Below are positions 49,508 through 55,500 of a stretch of 64,000 nucleotides of DNA, piece by piece (the stretch's first letter is position 1; each line of letters opens with the position of its first letter). Position numbers and translations under genes: made by a program. The notes under the pieces were generated by a model, which saw nothing but the letters and a program-made list of their open reading frames with translations, searched no databases and was not told the origin of the DNA. This DNA comes from Semisulcospira habei. Its lineage: Eukaryota > Mollusca > Gastropoda > Semisulcospiridae. The stretch covers positions 119,709,631 through 119,773,630 of the forward strand of contig BTPG01000007.1 in assembly GCA_036245525.1 (NCBI GenBank). Reading direction: 5' to 3'.

Positions 49508-52500
49508 AAACAAACAACTAAACAGAACATTGAATGTATGTCGCCAGCCGGTCAAATACATTAAATAAACCTAACACATGGGGCCTAAATAAAGCTAAGA
49601 CCATTTAGCAACACACATCCAACATCAAGAGCTACAGGCAGTGCAGACAGTAGGGAGAGTTTTAAAAAGGCAAATACAGGTGAATGGACCTCGGGTAGAC
49701 AGAAACACATGCCCCAGAATAGAGAGAAAAACTCACCCTGTGGGGCTGACCAGGGTGACCCTGGGAACTAAAAAGTACCTAACCCCACCCAAGTCCCCCA
49801 GGGCAGACCCGGGTGGGGGCCCATTGTCTGAGCACTATATAACCATGGCACTATATAACCATGGTTATTTTCAAAACAATTTTTTTATAAACCCTTGAAT
49901 CATTCATGAATAGCAATGAGAATTATAAAATCCTTCTTGAAACCAAACCTTAGCATATGTATGCTGGTATGTGATTTTGGACCAAACAGCTTGCGGTCGC
50001 AAGGTCCAAAATCACAGACCACCATGCTTAACGACCCCTGGAGTTTTTTTTTTTCCTTCTGTGAAAATATCACCATTTAAACTCTGTCCCACTGGCTAAT
50101 GTGTGAGAAGTGATTCCCTACACTCAGCCAACCGTCTACGTTTTTTTCTTCTACTCGATGTTGGAGATTTCTTACTTGTGATGTACTACGAGCCAAGCTT
50201 ACGTAGATGCAGTATACATATAAATAGGGATGTGGAGTGGTATGAACCATGTGTTTATTGTAAGCTGATGGTTTGGTGCTATACAGAAGGGGTCAAGGGA
50301 TCCGATTGTTTGTCCAATGTTGGGTAATTTCTCTCAATCCTTTGGCTGTCGGCAGCGTGTTTGGTCGAGGTGATTCTGGCAGACTGCCACGGGGTTAGTA
50401 CATAACTGTATACTATACTTACTTGTTATGGTCTCCACGCGAGGTTTCTTGTGCTCTTTGCGAACGTAGACTGGGGGCAGTTGTGACTCGGCCATGACGG
50501 TCGGCTCATGCAGGAACAGCATGGTCTGGTCCAGATACACATCGTTGTCATCCTGAGGTGGGGTGGGGGGAGCCCACACCTGGCAGGAGAAAATGGTTTT
50601 ACCGACTACCACACGGCACAAATGTATATCACCTTACTGATGTGCAATCTACCTGCTGGTTCCAACACAATTTCTGATCACTATGTCAACCCTTTGGGTG
50701 TTGGTAGCCATTCTACAGGAATCATCGTGACTAAAACAGCTACTGACACTAAAAGGGTTAAATTAGTAGCAAATCAAGCTCAATTTTAACTAAATACTTT
50801 TTGCACACTGAGACCATACATTGTTCTTCTATCCACTGTGACAGGAATGTAGCGTAACATGAATGTTCTGTGTGCAAATTGTTTTAGAAGACTGAACAAA
50901 ATGAATATGCAGTCAATTACGACTTAAAAACATGGGACTCAAAGCTGATGACACTTACTGGCATTTCTGAGCCATCCCAGTTGGAAATGAAGACCTGAAG
51001 AAAACGAAACAAAAATAAATCACGTGCAAATACAACACCTTATGTTAGTTATTTTGACCTCCGAGCTAAATGTCAAGCAGTATCCCCTACACCACCAAAC
51101 TCGAAAGCGCCATCTTTATGTGGTGCACTTAGTCCTTTTCAGACACAGTTTAGCAAATGTGAGACTCAATTTATTTCTCCTCGTGTTTGATACTGTATGC
51201 GATATCTGTGCACTACAAGGTCCTTATACCCATCCCCCTGTTCGTCTTTTCTTGTATTATGCTGCCAATTTTTGTCTACCGTACTGAAAATACAGTAGAC
51301 TTTGAAATGGGGCTGGTTGGATCGCATTCCGGAGCATGCACATGACGTTTTTGGTGTGCGGGGCAGAAATTCTGGCAAAGAAGTAACAAGATTAAAATAA
51401 CGTCCCGTCCACCTACGCAAACCTTGCTAGAGAACGTCTTTTTGGCGCCAAAGTGCCGTATGTGTGAGTGTATGTGACAGCGACTAGAACCCGCGTTTGA
51501 GGACAGACAAGCTTGAAATTTAGGATACAGTCCCTAAAAGAATTATCTCGAGACTTTTTAATGTTTTGATTAAGATGCTCATTGGCAAGAAAATGGCCGT
51601 TTCACAAAAAAAGGTCGATCAACACTGGAACCTGTCATTTTTTTAATTTTTACTAGATATTTTGCATATAAAGGGGAGATAATGAACGAGTTCTTTAACT
51701 AGCATTGTACCTCTAGAACGTTTTGAGTGATAATTAAATCTTTTTTGAAAAAAATATATTTTTATGTTTTTGGGAATAATTTCATGAATTATATGGGTTA
51801 ATCTTAAAACAATTGAATCTTTTTTTTATGAAAAAAGCAATCTTCTCACTAATAATCGCATGATTTTTCATATACGGTATTTACAAAAGCCTACAGTTTG
51901 ACTCAGCTGTTGGGTACAATTAGGTCAATTGTGACCTGCATGTGTGAAAATGAGACAATTTTCTGCACTTTTTCAGAGTCATTTGTAAGACAGCAAAAAT
52001 AACTTTAATTTTTATTTTACGAAAAAATATATTCTCATTAATACCCACATGATTTTTCTTAACAGTGTTTGCATAAGCCTGCTGTTTGTCACTGCCCTGG
52101 GGTAGGATTAGGTCAAATTGCGACCTGCAAGCCATAGGCATAAAAACAAACAAGAAAATTGCAAAGTTGATTATCCGATATGTCAAATGTTAGTACTGCA
52201 ATGAGTGCTAGTGACGTATAACATCGAGTCATCACTATGAACACAGCGTCATGGGACTAATGATGCCATGACGTGAAAATTGAAGTGACATTTCACTGCT
52301 CGTGCTATTATTCTTCAAAATAGCTGCTACGCCAGAACACGGAGCTTACGAATGGCGGGAAACGCTGTTTGTCCGTCGTTATTTCTGTGTGCCAGTGCAT
52401 ATGGATCAGAGTAGAAGGAGATGGATTCCTGTCGCTACACGAGCCCACAGAGCTTACTAATGGCGGGAATCGCCGCGTGTTCATCTTTATTTTATGTGCA

Positions 52501-55500
52501 CCGATGCGCATGTTGATCAGAGGTTGGCTTAGAGAGGAGGAAAAAAGATCAGCATAACAAGCCTAAAAATATGTTCCTAAAAGATAAATGCATCTGAGCT
52601 CCAAACAATACATTAGACTTTGGGATGAAATCCTCATCTTGTTTTACACTATAATACAGCAAACTTCAAATATGACAAATTGCCAGGGGAACCAATTTTG
52701 TATCCGAGGTTTGTGATAAGCAAAGTAAATTACACTGGAAAAAGTGTGTTCAGTACCTTTGGAAACTTGTTATATACGACTTTTGCTATGAAGAAACTAC
52801 CAAGCAAGTAGGAGAGAGCATTGTCAGGAGAGAGAACTGTGCATTATTGACCAATGATCATAGATCTACTTTTGTCAAAGCACACACAAAAAAAAAAGGA
52901 TAGGAAAGAGTGGTGCGCCAAGTGACTGGAAGCAATGCATATGGAAGCCCTCCCGGAAGTGAGGCATATCACATATCCACTGGATTTCCAGCCCCTTGGT
53001 GCATGGAAATTTGAAACTAGGTCCCCCAAGGGAGGTCCAGATATTTAGCCAGTGTGGACAGCCGTTTCGGTCTAGGCAAACTCCAGCACACCATCAGCAA
53101 CACTGGAGGAAGAAAAGGAACTTCTGCCTACCTGCAAAGAAGACATTTTACTATGATTTCTGCAGGTGCCCACCTAGAGCTACATTTTCATGCATCCTAA
53201 GAGAGAACCTACTACTTTTGTTATACCTGACCCTTGTCATAAGCTAAGTTGACTGTATTACCTTTTAGATCTATTTATTTATTGCATGCATAGCTGAAGA
53301 CTGTGTTGATCTAAATGCAATACATCTGCAATAAGACTCAATCTCCAATTATTTCCTTTTACAGACTTGCAGTCTCATTTGTTTTCAATTCATACTAATT
53401 GTGTAGAAAAGATAAGGAGTAAATGATTATTTTGTGACGGACACATCCACTAACTTGAAAAATGTTAAACTTTACTTTTACTTCATTCCAGCTATATGGT
53501 CTGTTTTGGGATGCTACAGATCAGGACTCGGTTGCATGAACGAGTTTAGTCCTGCACCAGCCACTAAGCAAGTTGCTCCCGCTACATTGGAGCACATTGC
53601 ATATAGACTTGTGCAGGAATAAGCTCCCTCAGGCAACTGGTCCCAAAGCCTTAAAGTCCAAAACAGCAGTTCAGCACACATTCATTGACCATTCACCACA
53701 AAAATCATATGCCCTTTTTAAAACTCACCTTTCACCCTGACAGCAACTGACAAAGCTATCATCAGTAGTAGTCAGGGACAAAACGGAGGGAAATGGTTCA
53801 GCCATGTCAGTTCAAGTGTAGTGCGAGATTAGCCTGGCGCCTGGAAACAAGCCAAGCTAATCTCAAACTCCTCTTGCACTATCACAACCTATCTATCTCC
53901 CATAGATAGTACAGAATTTATGGACGCCTCCTAAAGGCACATCATTTTTAGATGCAAATGAATGGAAGCTGTACAATGCCAATCCACAGCAACTCTGCTT
54001 CTTTCACTGTTTCTGGGTTAGAGTTCGATTTGTACACTTATTTTATTGCTGGTAGAAATTCAGATTTTGTTTCAAGTGCTCAGATTCTGGTGGGTTGCAA
54101 TTTGTATACAGCCCCATGGTTGACAACAATGTGTGCTGGTCTGTGATTTGTGACCTTATGGATGAAGCCACAAGTCCAAAATCACAGACCTGTACACCTT
54201 TTTTCTGCCACTTCCTTTTACCATCTTGTTTACTTTGACATCACGGTACATTTGATCAGAATTTCAGCACGCTCATCGATGTCCCCCTTGTTCATCCAGC
54301 TACCAAAACGGATGGCTGCATGTACAATGGGGTCAATATACAGATGTCCTGCTGAATTGGCTTTGTGTTGGCGAGATTTGCTTGTGTGAAAGTGTTTATT
54401 TGATTTTGGAATCAAGTGTCAAAGTCTGCCTCTCATTTCCGGTGATGTGCAGTTTGCTAGGACCAGGGTAATGGTGCCACAAAGTCAAACAGTTCTACCC
54501 AAAAGTTTGAAATACTGTTTTTTTTAAAAAAAGGCATCACATATGATGTAATGCATGCAACAAGACTGAATACTAAAAAATAGGTCATTTTAATCTTTAC
54601 ATTGAAAAAATATTTACGTAAGCCTTCAAAAGAAATTTCTGTCAGTAGCAAGGCACACACCACCAGAATTGAGACACAGAATTGCGAGATGTTAAACTCT
54701 GCCTGCATGCACTCTCAATGATCGTAGTACCTTTCTGGTGAAAAATAAAGTGAGAACTGTAGACACCACAACCTTAACTGGCCCTCTCTGAGCAAGTGCA
54801 GCACATCACTCCACAAATGAGATGCAGACCAACACATTTTGTTCGAAAAACAACTTTATTTTTTAGTTTCTCCATTGTAGAAAAATTGGCCGAGATTTTT
54901 AAAAATCTCGTGACATTTCACACATTGTTTTTTTTCTTCTCAAAGTATTCCACTTTGTAGAATGTTTTGGAAAATGGAAACATCCATCCCATAACAAGAC
55001 TTCACAATTTCACACCAAACAGCAGCTCATCATTCATCCAGGCACACTTATCAACATTCCCATGTCTGCTCTCTCACACAAAATACACAGTGCTCCATCC
55101 ACCTCCTACACTGTGCAAGAGGCACAAATTCTTACGAGTCCCATGCAACAGCAGAGGCCCATGAAAATGTATGCCTCATGCTGAACGAGACTATTTATCC
55201 TTCAAATTGAAGGTATTTCAGGTCTAGCATACGATATGACCGATTTGAAAATTCTAAACTCAACTAGACATCACTAACCTCATATATTCAAAATCCAGGG
55301 TTTTACCAGCGTAAAGGTTGTAGAAACCTACTACCATCCAATGCTTAGAGACTGTATCGTTACCGACGGAAAGAAGACCAATAAAGTCTATAGGCAGGCA
55401 CTCTCAAAAAGTGGGACAGAATTTACACAGGGAACCCTCAAAATGTATTTCTTTTTTGTTTCATAGACTTCAAATAATTTTCAACATACATTTGCTGTTA

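Noticed and set aside
52996..53247. 83-residue ORF as a small gene
   Set aside because: No recognised motif, no splice or start support, surrounded by repeats.
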